The notes under the pieces are model-generated. The model was not told the origin of the DNA. It made no database searches and was given only the letters and a program-made list of their open reading frames with translations. Position numbers and translations under genes: made by a program. From the NCBI RefSeq assembly GCF_026210795.1, contig NC_089436.1, positions 1,116,001 to 1,180,000 of the forward strand: 64,000 nt of DNA, written 5' to 3'. This stretch comes from Rhizophagus irregularis (lineage: Eukaryota > Glomeromycota > Glomeromycetes > Glomerales > Glomeraceae). Positions 48,011 to 60,164 of the stretch are shown here, in pieces; the first letter of the stretch is position 1, and every line of letters starts with the position of its first letter.

Positions 48011-51000
48011 AAAAAAAGTTTATTCCGAAAAAGTTTAAACATTTTTAGACTTTTTTTTTAAACTAGACTTTTTCTAAAGTTTAAAAAAAGTGATTGTTAT
48101 ATTGTTAATATTAAATCACATGATGCGCGTAATACTTAATTTATTACAAAAAGTTTGTATAACCGAAAATATGGACTTTTTTTCCCCATTTAAAATACTT
48201 ATTTATTTAAACTTTTTTTCCCACTTATAATATTTATATAAACTTTTTTTCACGCTTTTTTACAACTATCTATAATCTAAAAACTTTTTTCTCTCCTATA
48301 GAAATATTATTATTTTAGTAAAAGCTTTTTTTCAATGGAAGAACGTTTATAGAGGAACCAGAAAGTATTATGTAGTACATGAAAATTTTGGTTTTCTTCT
48401 AACTCCAGTTTACTATTATTTTTTTTAATAAAGTATTACGTTTTACTACTAAAAAAAAAATATAAAATAAATCTTTTATCGGAAAATGGCCCATATTTTA
48501 TATTGTGAGTTGAAATAAAAAATGATCTGATTGACGAGAAATAGTTGTGGCTGATATTTCTAAATTAGCAAATAGTTGTAGGTTCAATATTTAGTTTAGT
48601 TTTGTACTCCCATGTATTGTTGTTATATTATCTTACCCATTTTATTTTTTATTAGTCTAAAAATAAATATCTATTTATATCATATTTGGCTACGGGTAGC
48701 TTTCCACTTTTCTTTTCTTTAGATGAATCTAGACGCATAAAATTTGGTTGGTATATATCAATTTATATCATATGATTATAAACAAAAATGAAAGTATTTA
48801 TTTTTATTTATTTAATTGATACTAATTGCTCATTTATTTATTTTTTCTTTTTAGGATACTTTTATTAGCAGTACAAACTTCTGGATTTATTAGTATAAAC
48901 AGACTTGTTAGAGGTCATAAGCTATCCCACCAGCTGGCAAAGTGTATGAAATTTCTTTTAATTCATCACAAAGAAAGCCTTGCTAAAGTCATCTTTAGTG
49001 TAGGTCTAGTAATACATTGCCTTAATTGAGCGTGGCTACGAAGTTTATGATTCCACTAGCAATCGACCCTATAATCACATGATAGTCACATGCTAGAAGT
49101 GTTTCTGGCTCTGATTTATTTCGCTTTAAAAAAATTTTTTATGCAATAAATATGTATTTGTAATTAAAAGCTGCATTATATTGATATTTATTAATAAATA
49201 ATTGCAAAAAAATATTTTTTTCTAATTGTATGACAATAAGCAACGCATAAGTATTTTATCTTTTAAAAAATAATTGTATATTATAAAAAATGTATTTAGA
49301 ATACCGTGAATATGCTAAAAAGATGTCTTCTTAACAATTTCACAATATTGTAAAAAATATCTGCCTAGTATAGTTAAAATGTCATGCAAATTAACGTTAC
49401 ATGACCATATCAATATCATCCAAATGTCATTTCATTATTAGGATGATATACTAAGAAAATTCGACCGTCACGTTACTTTTAAGATTCATAGACAGTATAA
49501 TTAAGGTAGCTTAATGATACCTTAAAAAATTTCGAGTTTCTGCAAAGTTCTGATTAAAATTGCGTTTAAAGCGCTCGATCTTTGATATTTTTGATCAAAG
49601 TCATATGGATCAGAATCATTCCGTATTCTCTGTCTATCTTGTTCTGCAATTTAAATCTATCTCGGGCTAGGCAGCGATGTGTACTGGAACTGAAGTTGAA
49701 AACATATTATTTGGACCTCCAAATATTTCGAAACCAATTAAACTGAAGCTTCTGATAAAGAAATACATACTACTTTAAAATAATATGTATTGAATTATTA
49801 AGGTCCAATAAAAAATCATTGAAAGTTTCCAACGCATATCGCTAGTCTAGAGTATTTTACAAACGATTTCTCTAACGATTTTAAGACGTAACGTTCTTTT
49901 ATAGTACTGATTACTGTACGGACCACGGATTAATAAACAATGCCAAAACCTATAATACTGTTACGGACAATACTTTATTTGTTCAATACATTTTATCTTA
50001 ATATTAATAATTACTATAAACTTTGTCACTATTACCATTTGTAAGCGAATTTCTTTTTCGTATAACTTAAATATGATAAATTACATAAAAAAATTAGATA
50101 ATTAATAAGCGCTAATTAATTATAGACACAAAAGAATTTGTGATGCAACTGATGCATGCTGTACTTTCACTTCCATTTCCTCAAAAACCTGCTAACAAAC
50201 CTTGACCAATGAATTTGTAAAGTGGATTACAACTCGATTGTTATTGTTTATCGGGAAAATCCGAATTACCCGTGCGTACATGCATTCTAATTATTATAAG
50301 TCGCTTAATTTAGTATATAATTGTGCCACATGTTTTACCATATTGTTACCTTTTTATTATTATAATCAAAAAAAGGTTTCTTAGTAAAAATTACTTAGTA
50401 CTTTTTTTATTTTATTTTATTTTATTTTAAAAGAGACAATTTTTTTGATTCGCATTACAATGTTCAAAAACCGATCATCGCTTTATGTATTTTTATTCTT
50501 GAAAACATGTTCATCATTAAAGTTATTGAAACCAAGAATTTGTATTTGTCTTTAAGAATTTAGAGACATATTGTAGATGCATTATCATGTTATGGTCCGA
50601 GTCTAGACTCCATTTATTCATCAATATATATAATTCATGTGCATTTACATAGAACTTCCATTTTGCCAACATGAAAATTTGTCACCACCATGTTTTTTTT
50701 GTTAAATTATTTTTTAAATCATTTTAATTTACATCAAAATTGCAAATATTAAATTTATTTAACAAATACTTAATATAATAATATTACATCTCAATTTTTT
50801 AATTTTATCCTAGTAAAGATAAATTACCAAATAAAAAAATAAAAATATTTTATAATTTAAATGCAAAACGAGTCATCGTTATAGTTTGTCTTATGTTATT
50901 TAGTTTTTTTTTGCGAAAATATCAAAAAAATTTTTGGGTGGTAAATGGTAATCGTAAATATTAAAAAAAAAATAATTAATTAAAGCACTAATTTTTAAAA

Positions 51001-51570
51001 AGAAGTCTGAGAAAGTTTTGAGGGTATAATATACATATATAACTTTCTAAATACAAGGCGAAAGTAAAATATAATATTTATCAGTATCGGTAGAAATTTA
51101 CTATAAGTTTGTTAAATGAAATAAGCAATAAGTAGAGTAAATAATTTTCAAAGAGACGAATAAAAAATTGTTAAAATCTAAACCAAGTGTAATAATAAAC
51201 TGTGTGTTGACAATTTGGTGCATGCTCCGAGAAGGAAATGATTGTCAAATTATAACCTGTTCCAGTGATTGGAACCCTGTAAAAATTTTAGAAAATTTAC
51301 AATTCGTAATTTTACGGACCAAAATTGCAATAATAATAAGACTTCTGTCTTCCGTCTATTGTAATGAAAATATTATAAACAAAAGTGATGATAAATAATC
51401 ACTAATACAGTACTTTTAATATTTACAATTTTATAAAGGCAAAATTGACGAACGCTTTCGGGAGATTAGAAAATTTTTTCTAAATTTATTCGACGATTTA
51501 TCATAAACATTTCGTTTTTAATATGTATTAAGATTTAACAAGAAGCTATATAAGATTAAAAAAAAACAAT
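48010..51570. other. AT-rich intergenic stretch, no gene seen
   Basis: It has runs of TTTTTCCC/AACTTTTT near 48010-48300 and scattered frames below 80 codons with no recognisable features, including 48826-49029 and 51168-51398. I see no transposon ends. Confidence 0.45.
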
Positions 51571-51573
51571 GAT

Positions 51574-51640
51574 CTTTAGTTATATCAAAACAATTAGTCA
51601 ACCATTGATGCAAAAATTACAGAACTACTGGCTCCCTCAT
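51574..51640. pseudogene. Tiny rearranged fragment resembling pseudokinase exon 2
   Basis: GATCTTTAGTTATATCAAAACAATT is close to the complement of the family's ATTGTTTTGGTATAACCAAAGATC. It is followed at once by CATTGATGCAAAAATTACAG, close to the family's CAATTGATGCAAAAATAACGG in the other orientation. Two short opposed matches suggest a scrambled remnant, but they are short. Confidence 0.25.
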
Positions 51641-51773
51641 ATATTTATTACACCAGTAACACCGCTATAAAATTTTTATTGTAAATGGAAAAGTTTTTGT
51701 AAATCAATCAATTGCCGCTAAAAGTGGTTGGTTAGCTTTTTAAAAAAGGAACCCGCCTAGAAATTTAGTTTAT

Positions 51774-51798
51774 TGTTAACGTTAACGTTAACGTTTCG
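51774..51798. repeat. Tandem GTTAAC hexamers
   Basis: GTTAACGTTAACGTTAACGTT, a 6-bp palindromic unit repeated just over three times. It sits at the edge of a locally GC-richer 150-bp patch before the T-rich ladder. Confidence 0.6.
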
Positions 51799-51939
51799 TT
51801 CGCATCCATTCAGGCTAACGATACACCCGCGGCCACCGACCCTGCACGCAACAGGTTACTTTATGTTCCTAACATTCTGAAGAATTGTGGGATTTTGTTG
51901 AGTCCTTTTTTAGACTTTTTGATGAGTTTAAGCGGCGCA

Positions 51940-52905
51940 GTACTGCACTATCACGGTTTCTTTTTTCTATTTACTATTTTATTTTATTTTACTTTATTTT
52001 TTTCATTAATATTTTTTCCTTATTCTTTTTTCTCTTCTTTCCGGTTTTACGGTTTTCTTAAGACCGGATTACTAATTATTATTTTCTTCCCCTTTCTCCT
52101 TCTTCCCGGTTTCTTAAAATTGGAATTTTTTTTTATTTTTCATTCTTTTTTCTCCTGGATCATTGGATCATTGGATCTTTTTTTAGATCATAATCGTTTC
52201 GTCATTTTTTTTTTTGCTTTTTAGGTCCAGCTCGACACAGTAAACGCAAAGTTTTAGTTTCGTCATTTTTTTTTATTTAATTATTTTTCAATTTTTTTTT
52301 CGTCTTTTTAGTTCCGGCTCAGTATTACGACGGCAAGAATCGATTTCATATTTTTTTTTCATTTCATAGCTTATTTTCTTTAGGGTTAGAAACTCACAGA
52401 TCGGGAGATTCGCTTGCCCTTCGTTTCAACCCTTTTTTTATTTGGTTTTTACTAATTATTTTTTTTTTAATTTTTTCTTTTCATCTTTTAGAATTGGGGA
52501 CTTGTGAATTTGAAGATGCACGCTTATCACTACTGTACTTCATATTTTTTTTATTTTCATTACTATGGTATTCTTTGCAGGGGTGGCAATTTCCTTTAAA
52601 TTGAACTTGGAATCTGGTAAGTTTCAGTAGAGAAGTGTTAAAATTATTTCTTTGTTTATTTACTAATGTTACTTTTTTTTGCTTTTTTTTTCTTTTTGTA
52701 GAGACGGTGGCTTTTTAAACGAAGACAGTAGATAGAAAGGAATAATACCGTAACTTAAAACGTTTCAAATGAAACTGATTTTTGTTTCTTTTTGTAAGTA
52801 GAGGTGTTAAACGTCTTTGAAATAAATAGAAACATTTTTTTATTAAGAACCGTTTCTAATAAAACATTTATCTTCTTTTTTTAGAACTCCGGCTTCTTAA
52901 ATAAG
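51940..52905 (+). other. T-rich ladder of repeated 3' splice-site-like sequences
   Basis: At least seven points have a T-run ending in TAG or CAG followed by a GC-richer 30-45-bp block. The blocks start at 52225, 52312, 52384, 52492, 52581, 52702 and 52885. Only one clear donor is present (GTAAGTTTC after 52616), plus GTAAGT near 52794. The blocks do not keep a reading frame. A 109-codon plus-strand frame at 51895-52224 is largely Phe/Leu/Ile from T-runs and is not trusted. This could be a non-coding transcript leader or a diverged relative of the micro-exon locus. Confidence 0.35.
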
Positions 52906-53089
52906 TTAAGCCAGGGATCAATTTAATCAAACCATTTGCATAAGTTGATTTATTTGGTATTAATGTGTTTCTTTTGCTAATCGACAAGTATTAGCTCCTT
53001 CTTTATTTTTTTTTCATTTATCCTCGTTCCTTATTTTTCTGTTATTAGGCTGCTAACTTTTGGATTCTGTATTCCCGATATTTATCTAT

Positions 53090-53380
53090 TTTTGATTTTG
53101 GTGTGTGTTGGTTTCGATCTTGATCTATGATATGGTTCTTTATATGCGTGTCTTGATTTTTATTGGTTTATCTTGATCTTTGGTGTGTATTGGCCTTTGA
53201 TCCTTGGTGCGTATGTATGTAATGTATGTTTGATTTTTAGTTCTTGATCTTTAGTGTATATATTCTTGATTTTGATGTGTATCAGGCTCTTGATCTTTGA
53301 TGTATTGTATTCTTGATCTTAGGGTATATGATACTATTGGAATACTTTATGTATTGTATATTATACTATTGGAATACTTT
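53090..53380. repeat. Degenerate CTTGATCTTTGRTGTRTAT minisatellite and a 2x repeat
   Basis: About ten imperfect units built on TTGATCTTTGGTGTGTAT run to 53330. They are followed by two direct copies of ATACTATTGGAATACTTTATG. No gene is associated. Confidence 0.65.
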
Positions 53381-53399
53381 ATGTATTTTTCTCATTTAT

Positions 53400-54050
53400 A
53401 TAAAAGTTAATAAATTTAAATAAAATTAAATGCAAAGAGCGATAAAAATTTAACAAATTTAATAAGTCACGTGAATACTACTATATGTGCTCATGTAACA
53501 CTTATGTGATGGTGCAGTACCACTGATTCTCCTGTTAAATTATAAAATTACTATGATGGATAATCAGTATTTGATTTCTATTATTTCTATTCTAATTTAG
53601 ACGTTAATTAACGAAATGGTAATTTAGATCGGATTGTTAACATTAAAATAGATTTCAATAAACAATCATTTAAAATTAGTTAGATTTAATTGACCAGCAA
53701 TGACGTGCTTCAAATAAAATCAATGAATTGATCTATTTACCTATATTTTCTTTTATTTTATTGCTTTAATTAATAAATTAATAAACGATATTATTCAATA
53801 GCTATACAAGAATAGATTTGTAATTATACAATGATTATTTAATCAGAAGATCCCGTTTTGTTAAACGTTTACTACTACTTGTTTAAAAAATTATTAAAAG
53901 CCGACGAATGAAAAGAACAATTTTATTCCAGATAAAATTTCATTACGAGAAAATCTGTTAAGATTTGCCATTATAGTTATCTTATTACTAGCTTATTGTT
54001 ATTAAAAAGAAATATATTATTCTATATATATGTCATATTCTCTGCATATA
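53400..54050. other. AT-rich stretch, no gene seen
   Basis: The right part (53890-54050) resembles the 3' flank of copy E (35760-35960), so the E/E' duplication boundary lies in here. Confidence 0.45.
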
Positions 54051-54054
54051 TAGC

Positions 54055-54331
54055 AACTAGTAAGAAACGAAACTTCGAAAAAAAAAACGAAAAAAAAAAT
54101 TACGTTTGTGATATAATACTTATCTTAATTAATTTTCGAGCGAAAAGCCTTAAAAATGTTAAGTTTGAGTTTGTGATATTGAAAACGAATTATAACAACT
54201 AGTAATAAACAAAACTTCGAAAAAAAATACGAAAAAAAAATTGCGTTTGTAATATAATACTTATCTTAATTAATATTTAAGCGAAAAGCCTTAAAAATGT
54301 TAAGTTTGAGTTTGTGATTTTGAAAACGAAT
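54055..54331. repeat. Two ~140-bp tandem repeats downstream of E'
   Basis: Each unit begins ACTAGTAA and contains AAACTTCGAAAAAAAA, a TAATACTTATCTTAATTAAT block, and AAAAATGTTAAGTTTGAG. The unit matches sequence 3' of copy E, where it is single, so it was duplicated after the block copy. Confidence 0.65.
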
Positions 54332-54425
54332 AAATGATATAATAAGAGAAATTCATTTTTTGATTGTAATGAGAATCGAAATATACTATTTAACGCATGA
54401 GAATAAGAAAAAGTGCCAATCCTAA

Positions 54426-54876
54426 TTAATCAATCAACCATAATGGGCGACTGAAATAAATAGCTTTTGAGTGATTTGAGAAAGTATTGAAATTAGAATT
54501 TTCCAAATTTGAGAATTTTGTTTCTTCAGCAGCGTCAAATTGATTTGATAAATCAGATGGGTCAGGGTTATTACAAATTGCTATGACCCAATTTCCCAAA
54601 CATTCGTTAAGCTGAGATGCTGTTGGTCTATTGGATGGATTTGCATCTAGACATTGTATCATTAAGCTGAAGAAAACTGGCGGAGTTCCATTTACAACGC
54701 TCGGTCTCAATCCTAAGCAGATTTCCTGAATTAGTTGTTTGTTAGGTCTATCACAATAAGGACGCACACCAGCTAATAACATCCACATGACAATTCCAAA
54801 ACTACAGATATCAGATTCTTTAGTTGGGGTATTTCCATTAAAAATCTCTGGTGCAACAAAAGGAATTACACCGTAA
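54426..54876 (-). pseudogene. Truncated pseudokinase copy E' (C-lobe end only)
   Basis: On the minus strand the frame covers only YGVIPFVAPEIFNG to the tail (NHSKAIYFSRPLWLID), equivalent to the last ~150 residues of copy E. Everything upstream in exon 2, including the catalytic loop, is missing. A family-C MITE fragment (54877-54947) abuts the break and supplies the few novel residues of the open frame. The duplicated flanks show that the region equal to 37750-39080 in E, which holds exon 1, was also deleted, while the distal promoter sequence survives near 55358-55440. It cannot make a kinase fold. Confidence 0.82.
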
Positions 54877-54947
54877 CAAAAATTAAACAAACTATTACAC
54901 ATGAGTACAAATATAAAACAAATTTAACACATTTCATTTTTATAGGG
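54877..54947. mobile_element. Half family-C MITE at the E' breakpoint
   Basis: AAAAATTAAACAAAC, TTACACATGAGTACAAATATAAA and ACATTTCATTTTTATAGGG match the right half of the palindrome at 31829-32024. The left half is missing together with the 5' part of exon 2, which suggests that the deletion started within the element. Confidence 0.65.
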
Positions 54948-55730
54948 AATTTGTTAATTCGGGAATCAAACATCCTCTCAAGCTCGATCCGGATAATCCA
55001 AGTTCGGGTTACTAATTTGGCCAGCCTATATTTGGCCTAAATTAACTATAGTATTACGTATGCAGAATCGTCATCCGAAGATACGGATCAGATTGTGATA
55101 CAAATTAACGATATACAGTATGTATTTGACTATATTCGGTAAATTTTAAAATTAATTTTACGAAACATACTTGAATAGAACAAATCAAGTGTTCATTCGA
55201 CAGGATTCACAAGAGTCAAAGTTTACATGTTGTCGAAAGTTTTTTCAATTTCGACCGCATTTCGCTCCAAAGCAAAGCCTTGTCAGACCATTTTCTGAAT
55301 AACATTTTCCTGAATATACCTTTTCCCGAATCCAATTTTCTGAATGCCTATTTCCAGAAGATTTTAACGCTCTTTTTCGCTTGATTTATATGAAATTGAA
55401 GTGCCTTGCATTTTTATTTTTAAATAAAGAACGTGTTTAAATAACAAATTCTAAACATGCGATATTAATTACCGCGTGTAAAAGTCTTCAAGTTTGCATA
55501 AACCTGTTCAATTCTTTCCACGTCAGCATGAATTATGTGCTACAGCATGATTTTCTTTGTTGTCATTTTGTCATGTTAGTTCACGTGATCATAAGCCAAT
55601 CATAATGTCTGAATATTTATAGGACCGGCTTTCCGCTTTTGGATAATAAGTATCAACTGATAATCGTGTTGCTCAATTTAGAAACATGGGAGTTTTAATA
55701 ATGAGACAAATCAATTTGGTTACACCACGA

Positions 55731-56707
55731 TTTCCCGACAACCTTTTTTCTGACATACCCTTTGCCCGACAACGATCACCCGACAAGACATATTCCCGAA
55801 TGTATATTTTACCGACATAACACATTCCCTAATGGACATTATACCGACATGTTAGTTCTCCCGACATGACATTATCCCGACAACACATTTCCCGACAGAC
55901 ATTTCTCGACATGACATATACATTAAAAAAAGCGATTTCCCGAATTTCCCAATTATTTAAAATAAAACATATGGAGAAAATTTTTTTATTTGTTTATTCA
56001 TATATTTATTTTAGTAAAAATTCGCAATTTCATGTACACTGTATATTTCATTTTAATAGTGCAAATTTTTAATAAAATAACTTGCAGCAACCCGTTGTGT
56101 CCCTACAAAAATTTATTTTAGTTGCATTTATTTATTTCCAGTTATTTTTTTTACAACTTTTTAAAAAAGAATTTGCCATAAGACAATTGTCTTATTAAAT
56201 ATATCCATGTCTTATAAAGTACAACGGTTTAAGAAACCTTTTTTAAAAAAAAAATTGTTATAAAATAGTTATTTTTTAAAAAAAAATGATAATAAATTAA
56301 AAATAAATTTAGATAAAAAAGTAAATTAAAACGGTTTTAAAAAATTATTAAAAAAAATGAAATAATTATTAAATAAATAAATATATATATATATAAAAAC
56401 CATGCTGGTCGTGAAAAATCACATTGAAAAAAAAGGAAAATAAAGAACTGTTAATAACAGTCATTTATATTTATATTTATAAACATGATACATTATAATA
56501 AATTACTTTTTGTAAATCATCTCAACATGTCGGGAAATTTCTGTCGGGATATGTGTTGTCAGGATAATGTCATGTCGGGAAAACTAACATGTAGGTATAA
56601 TGTCCATTAGGGAATGTGTCATGTCGGTAAAATATACATTCGGGAATATGTCTTGTCGGGTAATCATTGTCGGGCAAAGGGTATGTCGGGAAAAAGGTTG
56701 TCGGGAA
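55731..56707. mobile_element. ~980-bp element with ~190-bp inverted repeats of CCCGACA words
   Basis: The left arm (55731-55917) and right arm (about 56522-56707) are inverted copies made of reiterated CCCGACAnnnn words: TTTCCCGACAACC, TTTGCCCGACAACGATCA, ATTCCCGAATGTATATTTTACC. The interior is AT-rich and without a gene. It lies between E' and G and is absent from the E-F block. Confidence 0.7.
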
Positions 56708-56892
56708 GTTGTCCGACATTGATCAATTTTACCCCTATTAGTTGATCACTGCAGTATTCCTAATTATCAGAATGATCAGTTATTGGATGGGAATATCTTT
56801 CTTCGTAGTTATTTAATAATTGCTTGTTAAACTATCAAATATGATGTCAACATAATTTAACGTACAGATGTGTATGTCAAACGTAAATAACT

Positions 56893-56934
56893 TATAAAAA
56901 TGATAAGTTTGCTCTTCATTTTTTTAAAAAAATT
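56893..56934 (+). promoter_or_regulatory. Core promoter of copy G
   Basis: TATAAAAATG (56893) is followed by GCTCTTCATTTTTTTAAAAAAATTG and ATGCTTCAAGATG, with the start codon at 56949. It is nearly identical to the sequence before F. Confidence 0.5.
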
Positions 56935-56948
56935 GCGAATGCTTCAAG

Positions 56949-58450
56949 ATGTCTGGATCCAAAAAGATATATGGTAAATGTATCAATTGCACACGACAAC
57001 GAATAGCATTAGCATGGTGTAAGAATTGCGATATTGCATTTTTAAAAGATAATTTTCATAATTGGACTAGTGGAAATTCTAAAATAGATGAACTTATTAA
57101 ATATACTCAATTAAATGCTAAAGATAGTATGGATTATCTTGAATGGATCGATTTTGATCAATTCGACTTGGTCGAAGATATTAATAAACGTGGCGCTTTC
57201 AGTTCGATTTATTCAGCAGTATGGATGGAAGGCCCCAAATGGAATCTTGATGAAGAAACCAAAATATGGTCTCGTACTGGTCCAATTAAAGTGATTCTAA
57301 AACGATTAGATGATTCTCAGAACATAGATCGTGAATTTGTAAATCAGGCAAGTAAATTTTATCTATCTTAGTAGCTTGTATACTAGAATTTTATAGATCA
57401 GAGAATTCAAGTAATAAAATTAGAGATATTATAAGGGCCGTGATATTTATTACGTAAAATTTTAGGAGATATTATGTAATAAGTAGTAAAAAAAAGACTC
57501 AAAAAAATTCCGGAAAATCCCGATATTAGTATCCGGATTCTTAATGATTTATGTTAACAGTAAATAATTCGCATGAGAATGATTACGTATGATAACTGAA
57601 AAGTATTAATATTAACTCTTTATTTTTTTTTTCCTTTAAATTTAATCCAATAAAGTTATATAGATATCATAATTGCTTGCAAAGTGGAGCACTTGCAGAT
57701 TGTTTTGGTATAACTAAAGACCCAACATCATGCTACATGTTCGTTATGAGATATTATAAAAATGGGAATTTATACTCGTATCTTGAAGAAACTAGGGGTA
57801 TTCTTTGCTGGAGAGATATTATAGATATGTTATGGTCAGTATCCGCAGGTCTAAATTTCATTCACAAAAATAGTCTTGTTCATGGACATCTACATGGAGG
57901 AAACATATTAGTCGAAAGTAATGTGAACTCTATTGATACTAAAATTGCGGATACTGGATTACACGGACCTTCCGATAAACAGATATTATCCAAACAAATT
58001 TACGGTGTAGTTCCCTTTGTTGCTCCAGAGATCTTTGATGGAAAGACGCCAACTAAAGAATCCGATGTCTATAGTTTCGGAATGGTCATGTGGATGTTAT
58101 CAGCTGGTGTGCGTCCTTATTGTGATAGACCTCATAATAAACAACTAATTCAGGAAATCTGCTTAGGATTAAAACCAGGTGTCGTAAGTGGTACACCACC
58201 TGTTTTCTCCAGTTTAATGTTACAATGTTTAGATGCGAATCCATCAAATAGACCTACAGCATCTCAGCTTGACGAATGTTTAGGAAACTGGGTAGCAATT
58301 TGTGATGATCCTGATCTAGTATCTGATTTATCAAATCAATTTGACGCTGCTGAGGAAACTAATTTCTCAAATTTAAAAAATTCTAAGTTCAATACTTTCG
58401 CGAGTCACGAAAAAGCTTTTTATTTTAGTCGTCCATTATTAGATTGCTAA
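56949..58450 (+). CDS. Zinc-ribbon TKL-type pseudokinase, copy G
   Basis: Exon 1 is 56949-57347 and exon 2 is 57656-58450, about 397 residues. The phase-0 intron is 308 bp with a GC donor (CAG|GCAAGT). The ribbon is CINC/WCKNC, then FHNWTSGN, VILKRL, LYRYHNCLQSGALADCFG, VHGHLHGGNIL, ADTGL and VAPEI. HRD is HGH where its sister F has HGN. Compared with F it has lost a residue in the tail (NWVAICDD) and gained others (DLVSDLS), so the two have diverged in protein as well as intron. Promoter and 3' flank are shared with F for hundreds of bases. The frames are intact. Confidence 0.86.
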
Positions 58451-59427
58451 AGATTGGCGCTCCTTTTTTTTTAATTCTCATACGTTAAATATATTTTTCG
58501 ATTTTTTTAGTTTTTAATTTTATTATAATTTATTAATTTATCGTAGATTTCAATCAGAGATTTAATTCCTTTCATCGTCATTATTTATTCGTTTTTCTGA
58601 AATCATAAACACCGCAAACTCATACTAAACGTTTAAAATAATATGTTCCATAGTTTTTAAGATTTTTCTTTCACAAATAAATTAAGCTAAACCAAACTCC
58701 TATTTCGTTTAAAATAAGATATTATACACAAACACATAATTATTTTTTTTGAATAGTTATACTGTACGTAAAATATAATAGTTACGATATATCATGATAT
58801 CATTATAAGTCAAGAATATATGACGGTAAGTTTTAAATGGTCGTATATGAATTTTGTCTAGCGTAGAATTTCCTTGATATTTTTTTTTCAAAATAAAATT
58901 TTAAAATTTAAAAGGTCATTCCAACTTAATTGTTTGCTTAACCATCTATTTATTTAGTTCTAATAAATACGATAATATATTTGTAAATCTCAAACAAGTT
59001 AAAATGTTGTAAAACTAAATAGAATATACAATATTAGATAAATCCATTATTAAAATAATCAAAACAATATTGTTTAACTATAATATGATTGAAATCGTGT
59101 TATCAACTTATCATACATTGGTTAAAGATTAGTAAAATGACGTAGCAATGGCTTGGCTAATATAAAATATTACAACACTGTGATTAGGATCATTATTTAT
59201 AAAAGACAATAAGACAATTTAATATCTAATCTTTGAAAATAAAAATTTCTGACTTGATACCAAAAAATGAACATAAGAGAATCTAAGAGATAAATAGTTT
59301 CCAATAGAACTTAACTTATTGACCTTAACTTTTAAAATAAGCTTACTTTTCTACGTATGTGTATCGAAAAAAAATAAAAAAACTATTAAGAGTTTAATAA
59401 TTAATGGAGAAAATATTAGTTAGACAT

Positions 59428-59928
59428 ACAATCAGAACTCGATATAACGATTCGTGATAAACCGATTTTAGCCTATAACGAACTTTTTTCTCAAACCAAA
59501 ACCGTCTATATTAAATTTTATCACTATATACCGATTTTATTATAAATTTCGCGATATTATATATAACGAAGTCTGATCATAAACCAGTCATATGTATTTA
59601 TTCGCGATAAGCCGATTACCACCTAACTCCGGTCAGAATTAACTTATTCCCGGCTGGCACTATGCAGCGCAGCAGATCACCTGACATTTATGCCTTAATT
59701 TTGGAATTTAATAATTCCTGTAAGAATATGATATTAATAATAAACAAATTAGCACAGCATGTAATACAATTAAAATCATTTTTTTTATTAATAAAAATTT
59801 GGTATACCGAATTTTTATATTTTTTACTATATAATCGGTATATTAAGAATATTTGATTTATCGAATATCCGATATAACGATCCAAAATTGCCTAACCGGA
59901 GGGTTCGTTATATCGAGTTCTGACTGTA
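59428..59928. mobile_element. ~500-bp Tc1/mariner-like MITE
   Basis: The left end ACAATCAGAACTCGATATAA faces TTATATCGAGTTCTGACTGT on the right. Inner words CACTATGCAG and GATCACCTGACATTTATG are shared with 34692-35060. The small frames inside are non-coding. Confidence 0.7.
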
Positions 59929-60164
59929 ATACTTGACATAAAGGATCAATCCATATAACTAGTAAGCCACAGTTCTAAAACTGTTCTCTTTAATTTTTTT
60001 TAACATTTATTAAAAAAAATTTTTGAAAAATTTCGTATGAATCTCATTAAATCTGAAGTAGATGATAAATTGTTTAGCCGATTAGTTGATCCGCACATGA
60101 TCACATGACACTGTGATCATATGTCATAAATAAAACTCAATTGATTCATGAATGTTAAACTACT

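Noticed and set aside
51895-52224. 109-codon plus-strand frame that looks like a membrane protein
   Set aside because: It is nearly all Phe, Leu, Ile and Ser from T-runs; low-complexity DNA explains it without a gene.
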